From positions 19,229,489 to 19,293,488 of the forward strand of contig OY759224.1 of assembly GCA_963662175.1 (NCBI GenBank): a stretch of DNA of 64,000 bases, written 5' to 3'. Made by a program: the position numbers and the translations under genes. Below, piece by piece: positions 32,904 through 42,896 of this stretch. Positions within the stretch are counted from its first letter, which is position 1; each line of letters opens with the position of its first letter. The DNA is from Aradus depressus (Eukaryota > Arthropoda > Insecta > Hemiptera > Aradidae). The notes beneath the pieces are model-generated. The model worked only from the letters and a program-made list of their open reading frames with translations. It was not told where the DNA came from and did not search any database.

Positions 32904-32907
32904 TATA

Positions 32908-33252
32908 TAGGTTAGGTTTTATGACTCATGCCCGGGCTTTAACTACGAGGTCATATCGCCTACTACCAGAACGCTCTTTCGTCACTCTGGTGGACATGAG
33001 CCCGACTCTACTGTGGGAGTCCTAAATTTTGCCTACCCTAAATTTTTTATTCATCTAGGGTAGGGGTCTTTAACGAGTACCTGACATCGTACAGGCTCGG
33101 GACCATCGCTTAACGTCCCATCCGAAGGACGGCGTGCTTAAGTTTATTTTACCTCCCAGATAAAATAAACTAAGGGCCTCGGTCGGGCTACGAACCCACG
33201 ACCTTGAGCTCAGAAGTCAAGCACGCATACCACTGAGCTACCGGCGCCCTCT
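32908..33252 (-). repeat. SINE A, full length (right half of tail-to-tail pair)
   Basis: Starts ataggttaggttttatgact and ends ctaccggcgccctctacc. Intact A-box, B-box GGGTTCGTAGC as in the copy at 21010, so this belongs to the same young subgroup. Together with the preceding copy it makes an inverted repeat of about 690 bp. Confidence 0.93.
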
Positions 33253-33566
33253 ACCTAACTTATATATATATATATATACGTTGCACATCATATGTTTTTT
33301 TTTATTTCTAAATATCATGATAACATGGTACATGTGTAGCTCTATACTAGATGAGGCTAAAATAATATTGATTGTACCAAAACAAGATTTTCAAGATGCC
33401 AGAATGAACTAACGAGACCAATTGCCTGAGCAATATAATGGCGGGAACCTTTCAGACTATTTGAAGTTGTTGCAAATATTTTATTTAATGTTCAGTATGC
33501 AATTATTTGAAATCGCAATTTCTTAAAAGGTATGTCAAACACAACATTTATGAAGCTAAAATTTTA

Positions 33567-33848
33567 GGGCCAGTAGCTCAGAAGTAGCATGTTTGCCTCA
33601 AGAAAGAGAGTTTAAAATCCGGTCGAAACATCTTTTGGGTGGTGAGCACGCCGTCGTTCGGAGGGGACGTTATGTAATGGTTTTGAGCCTGTACAGTGTC
33701 AGATACTCATTCAAGTTCCTTTACCACAGGTGAATAAACCTGGATAGGCAAAATTTAGGACTCCCAGAGTAGATTCAGGCTCAAGAGCGCTCTGGTAGTT
33801 GGCAATATGACCTCGAAGTTGAAAACCGGGGCATCAGTCACAATAACA
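33567..33848 (+). repeat. SINE A, old subfamily
   Basis: gggccagtagctcagaagta with several changes. B-box degraded (agtttaaaatccgg), CCTTCGGATGGG changed to cgttcggaggggac, tail cagtcacaataac. It resembles the copies at 41316 and 52498. Confidence 0.8.
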
Positions 33849-33910
33849 TCTTAAGGAGAAGATCACGAAAGATAGTAGGAAAATAATTATAATTATAATT
33901 AGCTTGAAAA

Positions 33911-33980
33911 CAGTTAGTTATAAGACTCATGCCCAGGCTTTAACTAAACTAACGTCCCATCTGAAGGACGGCGTCCTCAT
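33911..33980 (-). repeat. SINE A, small fragment with large deletion
   Basis: cagttagttataagactcat joined to aactaacgtcccatctgaag, skipping the middle of the element. Confidence 0.7.
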
Positions 33981-34123
33981 GTTTTTTCCCCCTTGACAAG
34001 TACGTAAATATATATATATGTAGGTATATATATTTCACTTTGGACAAAGGGGAAAAATAGGTAAGAAAAACATGTAGTAAGTGTGGAGTATTTTGAAAAA
34101 TGAATTCCCCACTAGCAGGGGGG

Positions 34124-34651
34124 CATTGGCGTAGCTAGAACTAGCATTATTCTCTTATTCTCGGGGGGGGGGGGGGGCGGGGGGGGGGGGCAGCCGGTCA
34201 ACATGACCGAGATAATAAAACAATAGTTTACATTTCACAATCATATTTTTAGTTTAAGTTTAATTAAACTAAATAATAAACAATCAGGTACCATACACAA
34301 ACTATTAGTATGTTATAACAAAACGATCAACACAAATTTAAATCAACAATTAAAATTTTCATCGGTCTAGTTCAGTTCCGTGTGGAGTTTTTGGGAGAGA
34401 TTTTAAAATTTCCGCGCGTTTTTTTGTGTCGCGCACGACGATGCGTTCGCTAAACTCTCATACTTCGCAGAATGGGAGCATTCATTGGATTCCAAACTTT
34501 AAGAAAGCGTAATTTGTATCCGAAATACTTTTGACTGGGAACTGAAGCTTTTTATATCCTTCTAATATCGTGACTGTAATGTTTGTCTGTGGTGGAGTAG
34601 TCATTATATATTATAATTTTTACACCCCAGCTCCCTCTAGCTACGCCAACG
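34124..34651. mobile_element. Repeat D, hAT-like element with imperfect inverted ends
   Basis: Starts cattggcgtagctagaac and ends ctctagctacgccaacg, inverted repeats of about 15 bp. The terminus GGCGTAGC resembles the hAT MITE at 5040. The body includes a G run with one C (34162-34190) and the shared gggagagattttaaaatt / gcgttcgctaaactc block. No 8-bp duplication is visible, and repeat C left-end sequence (gaagtatagaggaa) abuts the right end, so the flank may have been rearranged. Confidence 0.68.
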
Positions 34652-34703
34652 AAGTATAGAGGAATATCTAGCAATAATCATATTGCCGAATTTTCTTATT
34701 TAG

Positions 34704-35027
34704 GATTGACTCCAGGATGCTGAAAAGTGTTGACTCAGAGGGTAGTACGAAAAGCCGTCGGGGATATGACTTCCGCCGGGTGGACAGCCTCCTGTTTCAC
34801 ATCCATCGAACCTGTCAACGGCCCTTACTGCCACCGGAGATCCGAACAGAGCTCGCCCGACGACTGAGCACAGCTCGACTGAATGTCTCTCGACGGGCGA
34901 GTATAGAGGAGGTGAGCCAGCCTCTTCAGGAGATGCAGCACTATCTGGACACGAGAGGGACGGAATTGAGTCAGCGGGTGCAGGAGGAGCTACGGGTCGT
35001 CCACAAGGCCATGAGATCTGCTGCACA
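34704..35027 (+). CDS. Unknown helical protein, internal exon (first visible)
   Basis: The exon is bounded by acceptor ttttcttatttag (34703) and donor CACA|gtaagt (35028). The reading frame is open throughout and includes a Met at 34717 (MLKSVDSEGSTKSRRGYDFR). Upstream sequence to the acceptor is open too, so this is more likely an internal exon than the first one. The protein is Arg/Leu/Glu-rich with amphipathic helices (DSLLFHIHRTCQRPLLPPEI, EVSQPLQEMQHYLDTRGTEL, VQEELRVVHKAMRS). No signal peptide, membrane segment or known domain is seen. Codon use is GC-richer than the surrounding repeats, which supports a real gene. It ends in phase 2 and joins the next exon in frame. No exons are found upstream within the repeat-filled region. 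Confidence 0.72.
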
Positions 35028-35137
35028 GTAAGTGTAGTCTGTATCGTAAATGAGGGTGACATTCTTCAGACTGTTCTGAAAACATCAGCCATAATTGACG
35101 TACTTCGTGTGCTCTGCAATTTCTATACAACTTCTCC

Positions 35138-35665
35138 AGAAATATAGGGGAGGTTATGTATTTGATAAGATATTCGGTGTTGAGTTTTCAACAAAATTTC
35201 ATATTTTCCGATCCCCTGAATTCAAAAATGAAAAAAAAAAAAATGTCCTAATGTCTGTATGTGTTTGTGAACACGATAACTTCCGATAGAATGAAGGTAT
35301 CGTCACGAAATTTTATATGTGGGTCTAGAACAACTTAAGAGGACGATACCAACTATAAGGCCAAGGGGGGAGATTAAGTGGGTAACTTAACACAAAAATT
35401 GTAATAACTGGCTTTTAAATGAATCTATCGACATGAAATTTTATATTTTAATTCAAATTTCAATAAAGGCGGCACCTATTAATTTTCCGCGAAGTCTGCC
35501 TAATGGAAGATGGGATTATAGAAGGGGTGTTCAATTAAAAACCCCAATAACTGCTGATGTAATCAATGTATCGTCATGAAATTTTGTATTTTTATTCAAA
35601 ACCCACAGGACGGCACCTAAAAGATTTTCCATGAAAATGACCGAAACGAAAGGGGGTTTATATAA
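35138..35665 (+). repeat. Repeat C copy in the intron, with left end
   Basis: Left end aatataggggaggttatgta, then 'tgttgagttttcaacaaaat', an A run, and three tandem units (restarts at about 35290, 35415 and 35560). A decayed right boundary may lie at 35990-36040 (taattgattaaggacttaca). It lies within the intron between the exons at 34704 and 36094. Confidence 0.75.
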
Positions 35666-36093
35666 CTATATTAGATAGGTGCTAGTTCATGGAGAAACTA
35701 ACTTTATCATAAAATAATGAAAACTGTGTTTCTGTTAATATTTCTTAAACACTATTATGTACTCACGGATAGCTGTAACTCTTGATACTGGTGTTTCCCG
35801 CCTCTATAAGGTACATAATAATGGGGAAACAATGATATATGGAATTAATATATATCTGGCCAGGCTTATATTAATTAGAACAGGGCTAGACTCAGGAGAG
35901 TGGGGTTTGTCTATCCGCTAATCCCATAGCAAAATATTCCCAAACACTAATATTAAATCATCGCCCAAACGGTTTTGACGGGAGTGCAAACATTTAATTG
36001 ATTAAGGACTTACATTTTCGGTGATACAACGACGACTTTTTTTCTTATTTTCTTCCCATAACTACTATTTATTTTTATTTTATTTTTTTTCAG

Positions 36094-36339
36094 ACAAGAC
36101 TACAACACCAAACTATCACAATTTTTAATCAATCCCACAACGAGAGACATCAATTCTGATAAAGTTAAAAAGCGACTGAACAACGCACAAAAACTATTGG
36201 CTCAACTGAAGGAGTTGAACGAAGTGAAAATGGACATCCAGAGGACAGCTGGAATGGTACAAAAAGGTGGGACCTTTACCAAGGAAGAGGTACACAAAAT
36301 AATAGATGAACTTGGGCGAAACGTCAACAAATTGGATTT
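36094..36339 (+). CDS. Unknown helical protein, internal exon
   Basis: Acceptor with a long pyrimidine tract (tatttttttt cag, 36093) and donor gtaagt (36340). The first base completes a Gln codon left open by the previous exon, giving QQDYNTKLSQFLINPTTRDI, then VKKRLNNAQKLLAQLKELNE and KMDIQRTAGMVQKGG..FTKEEVHKIIDELGRNVNKLD. The exon is strongly helical with heptad-like Leu spacing in KLLAQLKELNEV, suggesting a coiled coil or helical bundle. No catalytic motif. It ends in phase 2, which does not match the phase needed by the exon at 38114. Confidence 0.72.
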
Positions 36340-36434
36340 GTAAGTACTATTCTGTAGTTACTAAACGGTTGCATTGACAAAAAATGTAATTAGTGAATCA
36401 CTTAATGATATACAAAAAATACTAAATTTTGTGA

Positions 36435-36605
36435 TGATAAATTCATTATATCGGCAGATTTTGGGGTTTTTGAGTTAAGACCTCTCTGATCCCCCCTTTC
36501 TCTAATGCCGATTATGCTGAAAATTTATAAGTGTCGTCCTCATGGGGTTTTGAATTCACATATGAAATATTGTGTCGACACATTCATTACATCGGCAGTT
36601 GTTAT
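36435..36605 (-). repeat. Repeat C fragment in the intron
   Basis: One inverted unit and part of a second (ttatatcggcagattttggg ... tgtcgacacattcattacat) directly followed by SINE A. Confidence 0.7.
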
Positions 36606-36781
36606 AGTTAGTTATTATGACTCATGCCCGGGCTTTAACTATGAAGTCATATTGCCTACTACCAGATCGTTGAATTCATTATGTCTGGTGGACATGAGCC
36701 CGACTGTACTATGCGGGTTCCTTAACGAGTACCTGACATCGTACAGGCTCGGGACCATCGCTTAGCATCCCATCCGAGGGA
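36606..36781 (-). repeat. SINE A, partial, in the intron
   Basis: agttagttattatgactcat through cagcatcccatccgaggga, with the 'cctaaatttt' segment deleted and the head missing. Old-type tail. Confidence 0.8.
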
Positions 36782-37538
36782 TATAGTTTATTTAGTATTT
36801 AGTCGATTAGACGTCCAACTGTTTTGCTCCTTTTGGAATTACGTCATTACCACACTCCCATTTTGTTTGTTTCTGCTATATTTTCGTTTTTTCTCGAAAA
36901 CCTTTTTCATTTTTCTTTCTCAATATTCTTTAAATAATTACTTGTTACTTCTTTAAAATTTTCAACAGATTCCATCGAGTTGTTTTCTTTTTACCATTTT
37001 TTCTCGTCTCTTCTTGATTATTCCTTTTTCTTCAATAATTATCCTGTTTTATTGATTCTATATTATTCTTCGATGTTCCTTTTACCTTTTAACTTCATTT
37101 GTTTCCGATGTTTACCTTCTAAGAATCTTTCGTGTTAAAACACTCCCTTCTATGGATTCCACTCCTTCCGTTCACTATGTAAAATTTGTTGTTAAACTGA
37201 TATTTTCTATGTTTCTTTCATTATTTTGAAGCTTATTAAATTGTCTTTCTTCTTTTAGCATCCTCTTCACAATATCTTCTTAATTTAGGTTTTGATCAGT
37301 ATTGAAACTTCTTCCCTGATAAGCCTTTTTAGGTTATTTTGAATTGCTTTTATGGTAGTTTAAACTTTCAAAACTTGTCTTTGCACTTTTTACTGTTCAA
37401 ATGTGGAATTTACTAATCTTATTGGTCCTTAAAAATTACTTTTTATCTAATTTTCTATCTCTAAATGAGTTTTTTTTCTATTAACTTTTTTTTTCTACTA
37501 ACTGGTTTCCATGGTGATCTTATGTTTAAATTACATCG
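36782..37538 (+). other. T-rich intron, no exon found
   Basis: Pyrimidine-rich intron of the unknown gene. I looked here for an exon of length 3n+2 that would reconcile the phases of 36094-36339 and 38114-38391 and found no AG...GT pair enclosing plausible coding sequence. Confidence 0.45.
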
Positions 37539-37550
37539 TATACATGGCCC

Positions 37551-37894
37551 GAGGGCGCCGGTAGCTCAGCGGTATGCATGCTTGCCTTCTGAGCTCAAGG
37601 TCGTGGGTTCGAAATCCGACCGAGGCCCTTAGTTTATTTTATCTGGGAGGTTAAATAAACTTAAGCACGCCGTCCTTCGGATGGGACGTTGAGCGATGGT
37701 CCCGAGCCTGTACGATGTCAGGTACTCGTTAAAGACCCCTCCCTGCCCTAGGTGAATAAAAATTTAGGGTAGGCAAAATTTAGGACTCCCACAGTAGAGT
37801 CGGGCTCATGTCCACCAGTGTGACGATAGAGCGCTCTGGTAGTAGGCGATATGACCTCATAGTTAAAGCCCGGGCATGAGTCATAATAACTAAC
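37551..37894 (+). repeat. SINE A, full length, with 12-bp TSD, inside a minisatellite
   Basis: Intact head with A-box (tagctcagcgg) and B-box (gggttcgaaat). tatacatggccc flanks it exactly (37539-37550 and 37895-37906). The tail is of old type (cataataactaac), yet the head and TSD are well preserved. It lies in the last intron of the unknown gene. Confidence 0.94.
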
Positions 37895-38037
37895 TATACA
37901 TGGCCCTATTTATTGGCTTCATGGTAGATCTTCGTATATGGGGCCCCATTGGGCTCATGGTAGATAGATCTTCGTATACATGGCCCCATTGGCCTCATAA
38001 TAGATCTTTGAACACGGGGCCCCATTGGCCTCAGATC
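37895..38037. repeat. Minisatellite, about four units of 30-40 bp
   Basis: Repeats of 'catggccccattggcctcat' plus 'ggtagatcttcgtata' with small differences. The SINE at 37551 landed at its left edge. The 62-codon frame across it is an artefact of the repeat. Confidence 0.8.
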
Positions 38038-38113
38038 CGCCACCATACGCTAAGCCGAGCTGGGGAAGTTAAACATAAAATAACCTGATTAACCTATAAC
38101 ATCTCTAATGCAG

Positions 38114-38391
38114 ATTTGGGGGTTCACAGACTTGAAAGATCATTGAAGATAGTGAAAGAGGCAGAGACAAAACGAGATCTACCTCAGGAACTACAGAACG
38201 ATCTTCGGGTGTCTATGTCCAGGACTCGGAGGGTTCTTATGTCCTATTCGGGGTGTATTCTCCTGGAGGTACATCTGAAGAAACTGGGGACAGCACTGGC
38301 CAAGAGGAAACTGGCAGCTATCTCCCGGTGTCTGGAGGAGCTTAACACTTCCATCGACCACTTCGACAAGCTTCAATCTGAGTCTACATGA
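38114..38391 (+). CDS. Unknown helical protein, terminal exon
   Basis: Acceptor ctctaatgcag (38113); the open frame (codons from 38116) runs to TGA at 38389. Translation: LGVHRLERSLKIVKEAETKR, DLPQELQNDLRVSMSRTRRV, LMSYSGCILLEVHLKKLGTA, LAKRKLAAISRCLEELNTSI, DHFDKLQSEST. Helical and Arg/Lys/Leu-rich, like the two upstream exons. 'LPQEL..DL..S.SRTRRV' echoes 'LPPEI..ELARRLSTARLNV' of the exon at 34704, suggesting an internally repeated helical module. The frame needs one base from the preceding exon, but the exon at 36094 supplies two, which would force a stop after about seven codons. A missed exon, an assembly error or a pseudogene are the alternatives. No clear AATAAA follows before the SINE at 38529. 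Confidence 0.68.
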
Positions 38392-38528
38392 TCCACAATG
38401 TACCCATACATCCTTACCTTCGTCCCAAATATACTTGTCTCACAAAATTGCAAATTTGTATTAACCTATATACGTTAAATCAAATAGTTTCCAAATAGTT
38501 ACTAGTCTGAGGGAACTATTTAGGCAAG

Positions 38529-38814
38529 ACTACCAGAGCGCTCTTTCGTCATTCTGGAGGACATTAATCCGACTCTACTATGGGAGTCCTAAATTTTGCC
38601 AAACCCTAAAATTTTTATTCACCTAGGGGTTTTCAAGAAGTACCTGACATCGTACAGGCTCGGGGCCATCGCTTAACGTCCCATCCGAAGGACGGCATGC
38701 TTAAGTTTATTTTACCTACCATTTAAAATAAACTAAGGGTCTCGGTCGGGTTTCGAACCGGGTATCTTGAGCTCAGTAAGCAAACACGCATACCAATGAG
38801 CTACCGGCGCCCTC
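38529..38814 (-). repeat. SINE A, tail truncated
   Basis: actaccagagcgctctttcg through a complete head (ctaccggcgccctcc). The last 60 bp of the SINE, including the tail, are missing. Confidence 0.88.
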
Positions 38815-38914
38815 CACATGGATTAGAATTAACAATTCTAATAAAAACGCAAAATTTAAAATTTTAAAAAAAACCGACACAAAAAAAATTTTTTTTGATC
38901 ATTATTTTTTTTTT

Positions 38915-39190
38915 TTACTTTGTGAGCTCAAACTCCAAGTCTCTAGCTGTAATAGAGGCGCCGAGATCCCTACACAGGCTCTGATGAAACCTGCCTGAAT
39001 ATATTGGAGACGGCATACCCGATTTCCACCAAACTAGAACCATCTCGCAAATACCAGCTTTTGAAACGAAAAAACCGCTTTGAAATCGGTTCAGCCGTCT
39101 TGGAGCTATGATACCACAGACAGACAGACACACATACAAAGGCTTCAAACTTATGACACCCCTTCTCTTTGCGTAGGGGGTTAACAAATA
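38915..39190. repeat. Retroelement-like fragment with ACAG/ACAC repeat
   Basis: Contains 'aaatcggttcagccgtcttg' followed by 'gacagacagacacacata' and '..ccccttctctttgcgtaggg'. The phrase 'atcggttcagccgt...' before an acag microsatellite is common in arthropod non-LTR elements, but I cannot name the family. Long frames on the minus strand (38915-39187, 38970-39263) show no domain. Confidence 0.4.
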
Positions 39191-39299
39191 ATATGAAATG
39201 TATAAATAAATAGTTACCTACTTGAATATATAAGTAAAAACATAATAAATTCATTAGATACATTTTTTAATTGAATATAATAATTTTTGATATTTTTTC

Positions 39300-39370
39300 C
39301 GGCTTATCTTTTTCATGACGGCATTTCGGGACCTTCTTACAGGTAACTTCTTCCTCAGGTAACAATACCA
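39300..39370 (-). ncRNA. Hammerhead-like core, third family
   Basis: The minus strand reads CTGAGGA at 39358, an imperfect stem-loop (acctgtaagaaggtccc), then GAAATGCC. It parallels repeat E (CTGATGA ... CGTCCCGAAA) but stem II is less regular. Activity is doubtful. Confidence 0.35.
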
Positions 39371-39409
39371 ATTATAAAATCTATATATATGTATATATGA
39401 ATAAATATT

Positions 39410-39620
39410 GATTTAAGATTAAATCGGCCAATGGGAAAGGGAGTAATAGGGAGGAACTTTATCAGTGAGAACTCAATTAAGATACACTAAAACATTAATA
39501 ACTGCCGATGTAATGAATGTATCGACACAAAATCTTATATGTAAATTCAAAAACCCATATGGACGACAACCAAGGAAAAGAGGATCAAAAAAAAAACTAT
39601 AACTGCCCGTATATATGATT
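39410..39620 (+). repeat. Repeat C fragment
   Basis: aaatcggccaatgggaaagg, then a unit restart at 39500 (ccgatgtaatgaatgtatcg). Both boundaries missing. The sequence from 39621 to 40332 holds no recognised feature. Confidence 0.7.
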
Positions 39621-40332
39621 GTTACTATATTATATACCTTCTTCGATATAATATGCTACTCACGATTCTAGAAGCGCACAAAAATGACAATGCGCCGTGA
39701 AAATATTTTTCTAGAACTGCTTACTATGCTCCGTTTGTTGCTGTCAATAAGACACAGAATTTTACGTTGCCAGGATTTTTTCTGTGGGAGCTAGAGGCCC
39801 TTTAGTCTACGAAACCCTTAAAAAAATTATAGTGTTCAAGTCTATTGAAAGCCTTCACTAATACCCTGCAATTTTTATAATTTTAAAACTATTGTTGATT
39901 TCTTCTGGATTCATCTGATTCTATTATTTTATAATTAATAGACAAATTATTTTCTAATTTTCAATTTGAGAATATTATAATTCAATTATTTCTTTCCATT
40001 CATTCACAAAGAATGAAGGTAAAAACTATAGATAGAATAAATAAATTGTTAACAAAAAGGTTATGAATAATGACCAATTTTTTCAATAAATGTATTACCG
40101 TAATCATTAAAAATTTTAATAGGATAATTATAGTTACGAACAAGGAGCTAGTGCGAAAATAACTACCAATATATTATGGGCGAAACGATTTCTTGACGTC
40201 CGATTCGCCAAAATTTTGGATATATAATTTTAGCTGTTATATTATTTTAATGTGTTCATAATGTATTCAATTTTCAAGCACGAGCAACATGTAAAAATTA
40301 AATAAGTTTGAAATAATTAATTTGGCATCTAT

Positions 40333-40572
40333 GTTAGTTATTGTAACTCGGGCTCTATCTATGAGGTCATATCGCCTACTACCAGAGAGCTCTTTCATTG
40401 GCATGAGTCCGACTTTACTATGAGAATCCTAAATTTTGCCTATTCTTAATTTTTATTCACTTAGAATAAGGGGTTTTTAACAAGTATCTGACATCATCGC
40501 TTAACTTCCCATCCGAAGGATGGCGTGCTCAAGGAGTCTTCTTCTCCCAAATAAAAAATCTAAGGGCCAGGG
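40333..40572 (-). repeat. SINE A, old, partly deleted
   Basis: ttagttattgtaactcgggc through ccatccgaaggatggcgtgc and 'aaatctaagggcc'. The head is missing. Confidence 0.82.
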
Positions 40573-41026
40573 CAATTTATATCTATAATTTCTTAATTTA
40601 TATCTATATTTTCTTAATTTATAGGTTAGGTTAGGTTTTATGACTCATGCCCGGGCTTTAACTACGAGGTCATATCGCCTACTACCAGAGCGCTCTTTCG
40701 TCACTCTGGTGGACATGAGCCCGACTCTACTGTGGGAGTCCTAAATTTTGCCTACCCTAAATTTTTTTTATTCATCTAGGGTAGGGGTCTTTAACGAGTA
40801 CCTGACATCGTACAGGCTCGGGACCATCGCTTAACGTCCCATCCGAAGGACGGCGTGCTTAAGTTTATTTTACCTCCCAGATAAAATAAACTAAGGGCCT
40901 CGGTCGGGCTACGAACCCACAACCTTGAGCTCAGAAGTCAAGCACGCATACCACTGAGCTACCGGCGCCCCCTCTTAATTTATATCTATATTTTCTTAAT
41001 TTATATCTATATTTTCTTATAAAAAA
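40573..41026. repeat. 21-bp minisatellite interrupted by SINE A
   Basis: Units of about 21 bp, 'tatattttcttaatttatat' plus c, occur before (40573-40623) and after (40974-41026) the SINE at 40624-40973. Confidence 0.82.
40624..40973 (-). repeat. SINE A, full length, with 11-bp TSD
   Basis: ggttaggttaggttttatga to ccggcgccccct, head intact. cttaatttata flanks it (40613-40623 and 40974-40984), but this equals the local minisatellite unit, so on its own it is weaker proof of insertion than at other copies. Confidence 0.92.
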
Positions 41027-41315
41027 TATACTTATCATTAATATGTGTAAATATGGTGTTATCTATAACTCAATAATACACTATTGTTTATGGTTAACCG
41101 ATGTATGAAAAAATAATATATTTCGGATACCCTTATGGGTAACTAAATGTTTTGTCAACCATTTTGAATATTTGTTAATACTTACAATTTTCGAATAAAT
41201 TTGTAGTTAACAAACAAGAAATATAAAAAATTTTAAAGTATGTGTTTGTATGTGACTGTTGATTTGTTTTTAAATGCATACGTGGTATGATACAAACTCA
41301 TATTAGGTGGTACTC

Positions 41316-41597
41316 GAGGGAGCTGGTAGCTCAGAGGTATGCTAGCCTAATGAGATCAAGATCGCTGGTTCAAAAAAAGCTTGAACACGCCGTCCTTCGA
41401 ATGGGACGTTAAGCTTTGACCTCGAACTTGTACGATATCAGGTACTCGTTAAAGACCCGTACCCTAGGTGAATAAACCTTGGTAGGCAAAATTTCGGACT
41501 CCCAGAGTAGTCAGACTGATGTCCAGTAGAGCGATGAAAGAGCGCTTTGGTAGTAGGCGATATGACCTAGTTAAAGCCCGGGCATGATTCATAATAG
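41316..41597 (+). repeat. SINE A, old subfamily, with probable TSD
   Basis: gagggagctggtagctcaga, damaged B-box (gctggttcaaaaa), tail gggcatgattcat. 'taggtggtact' before and 'taggtggtgct' after form an imperfect 11-bp duplication. Confidence 0.82.
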
Positions 41598-41974
41598 GTG
41601 GTGCTTTGGTTTAGTTTACAACCACTAAGAATATAATATAATATTTGTTGTGACCTACTCAAAAGTATTGTGCACGCAAGCACTTGAATAACAAAGAGTG
41701 GTACTGGTGGTTGTGCTACGAACACAAGAAAGTGCTTAGGCATGTGTTTGCCGTGTCCAGTGGTGTACACTTGAACGCTGTTCTTCATTCATAGTGAATT
41801 CAATTCAGAAACTATTAACATCTGCACAAATATTGTTGATCTAACGCACATATACAAATAATTCGGGAATGGCCTCCATTATCTTCAGATTTGAGATAGC
41901 ACTAAGACAACACTGGTCATAATGCCCCGAAGAATGTACATTTTCGAAGAAGTAATTTTACTTCTCGATCTATA

Positions 41975-42250
41975 CGAAGTATATAGGGGAAGCGAAGTAA
42001 TCGGTCAAAAATTCGATGTGGAGTTTTCAACTAAATTTCAAAATTTCATTGTTTGTAGAAAAAAAAAAAAAATTGTGTGTCTGTGAAGACCATAACTCCA
42101 GATAAAATGAATATATCGACACGAAATATTATATGTGTGACCAAAACCCTATGTAAGAACAAAAACTATCGATTTTCAGTCAAACCGGTCGAAGGGGAGA
42201 CGGGGAATAGGCCAAAAATTATGTAAATTAATTAAAAGAATCAACAATTC
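41975..42250 (+). repeat. Repeat C copy with left end
   Basis: cgaagtatataggggaagcg, then 'gatgtggagttttcaactaa', an A run, and one unit (atgaatatatcgacacgaaa ... aaaccggtcgaaggggagac). Confidence 0.75.
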
Positions 42251-42319
42251 TATCCTCTTATATCTCTTACCTAAAAGTCTACTGCATGATGCGGCGGACA
42301 ACACATCAACTCCAAATTG

Positions 42320-42568
42320 TTAGTTATTGTGACTCATGCCCGGGCTTTATGTATAAGGTCATATTGCCTACTACTAGAGCGCTCTTTTGTCACTCAGGTG
42401 GTCATGAGCCCGACTGATATTGTACACGCTCGAGACTATCCGAGGGACGGCATGCTTAAGATCTTTTTACCTCCCAAATCAAATAAACTAAGAGGTTCGG
42501 CCAGGTTTCGAACTCGTGATCTTGAGTTCATTCAGTAAGAAAGCATGCATACCACTCAGCTACTGGAG
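42320..42568 (-). repeat. SINE A, old subfamily, internally deleted
   Basis: ttagttattgtgactcatgc through taccactcagctactggaga. The middle third (from 'ctctact' to 'tacacgctcg') is shortened. Confidence 0.85.
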
Positions 42569-42896
42569 AACAACGTGAATGTGCCACACTACTCTACACC
42601 GCACTCATACGGCCACTCATTACACACGCATGTCCGTTTTGGCTCGGCACAGACCAACATTAAGCTATTGGTCAGATTGGAAAACATAGTTCTCCGCCTT
42701 GCCATAAACCCGCCATGGATGGTAAAGAATTCTTCATAATGGAGTTGGCAACAAGATTCAGAATGTTTCTGAAGCCGCTACCTTTGACATTGGAGAACCT
42801 CTGCCACACCGTCATCTGAAGCCGTGGTTTCTTCAGGTCATCATCCTCTACTTGTATTTTTAAATTGTTTATAGTGCCTGTTGCGCTAAACCGGTT

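Noticed and set aside
32890..32920. Internal telomere repeat array
   Set aside because: The TTAGG/CCTAA units are only two or three per site and always at SINE A tails, so they are SINE ends and not telomeric tracts.
34700..35062. 120-codon minus-strand frame
   Set aside because: Antisense to the exon at 34704-35027, which has splice sites and a coherent helical protein sequence on the plus strand.
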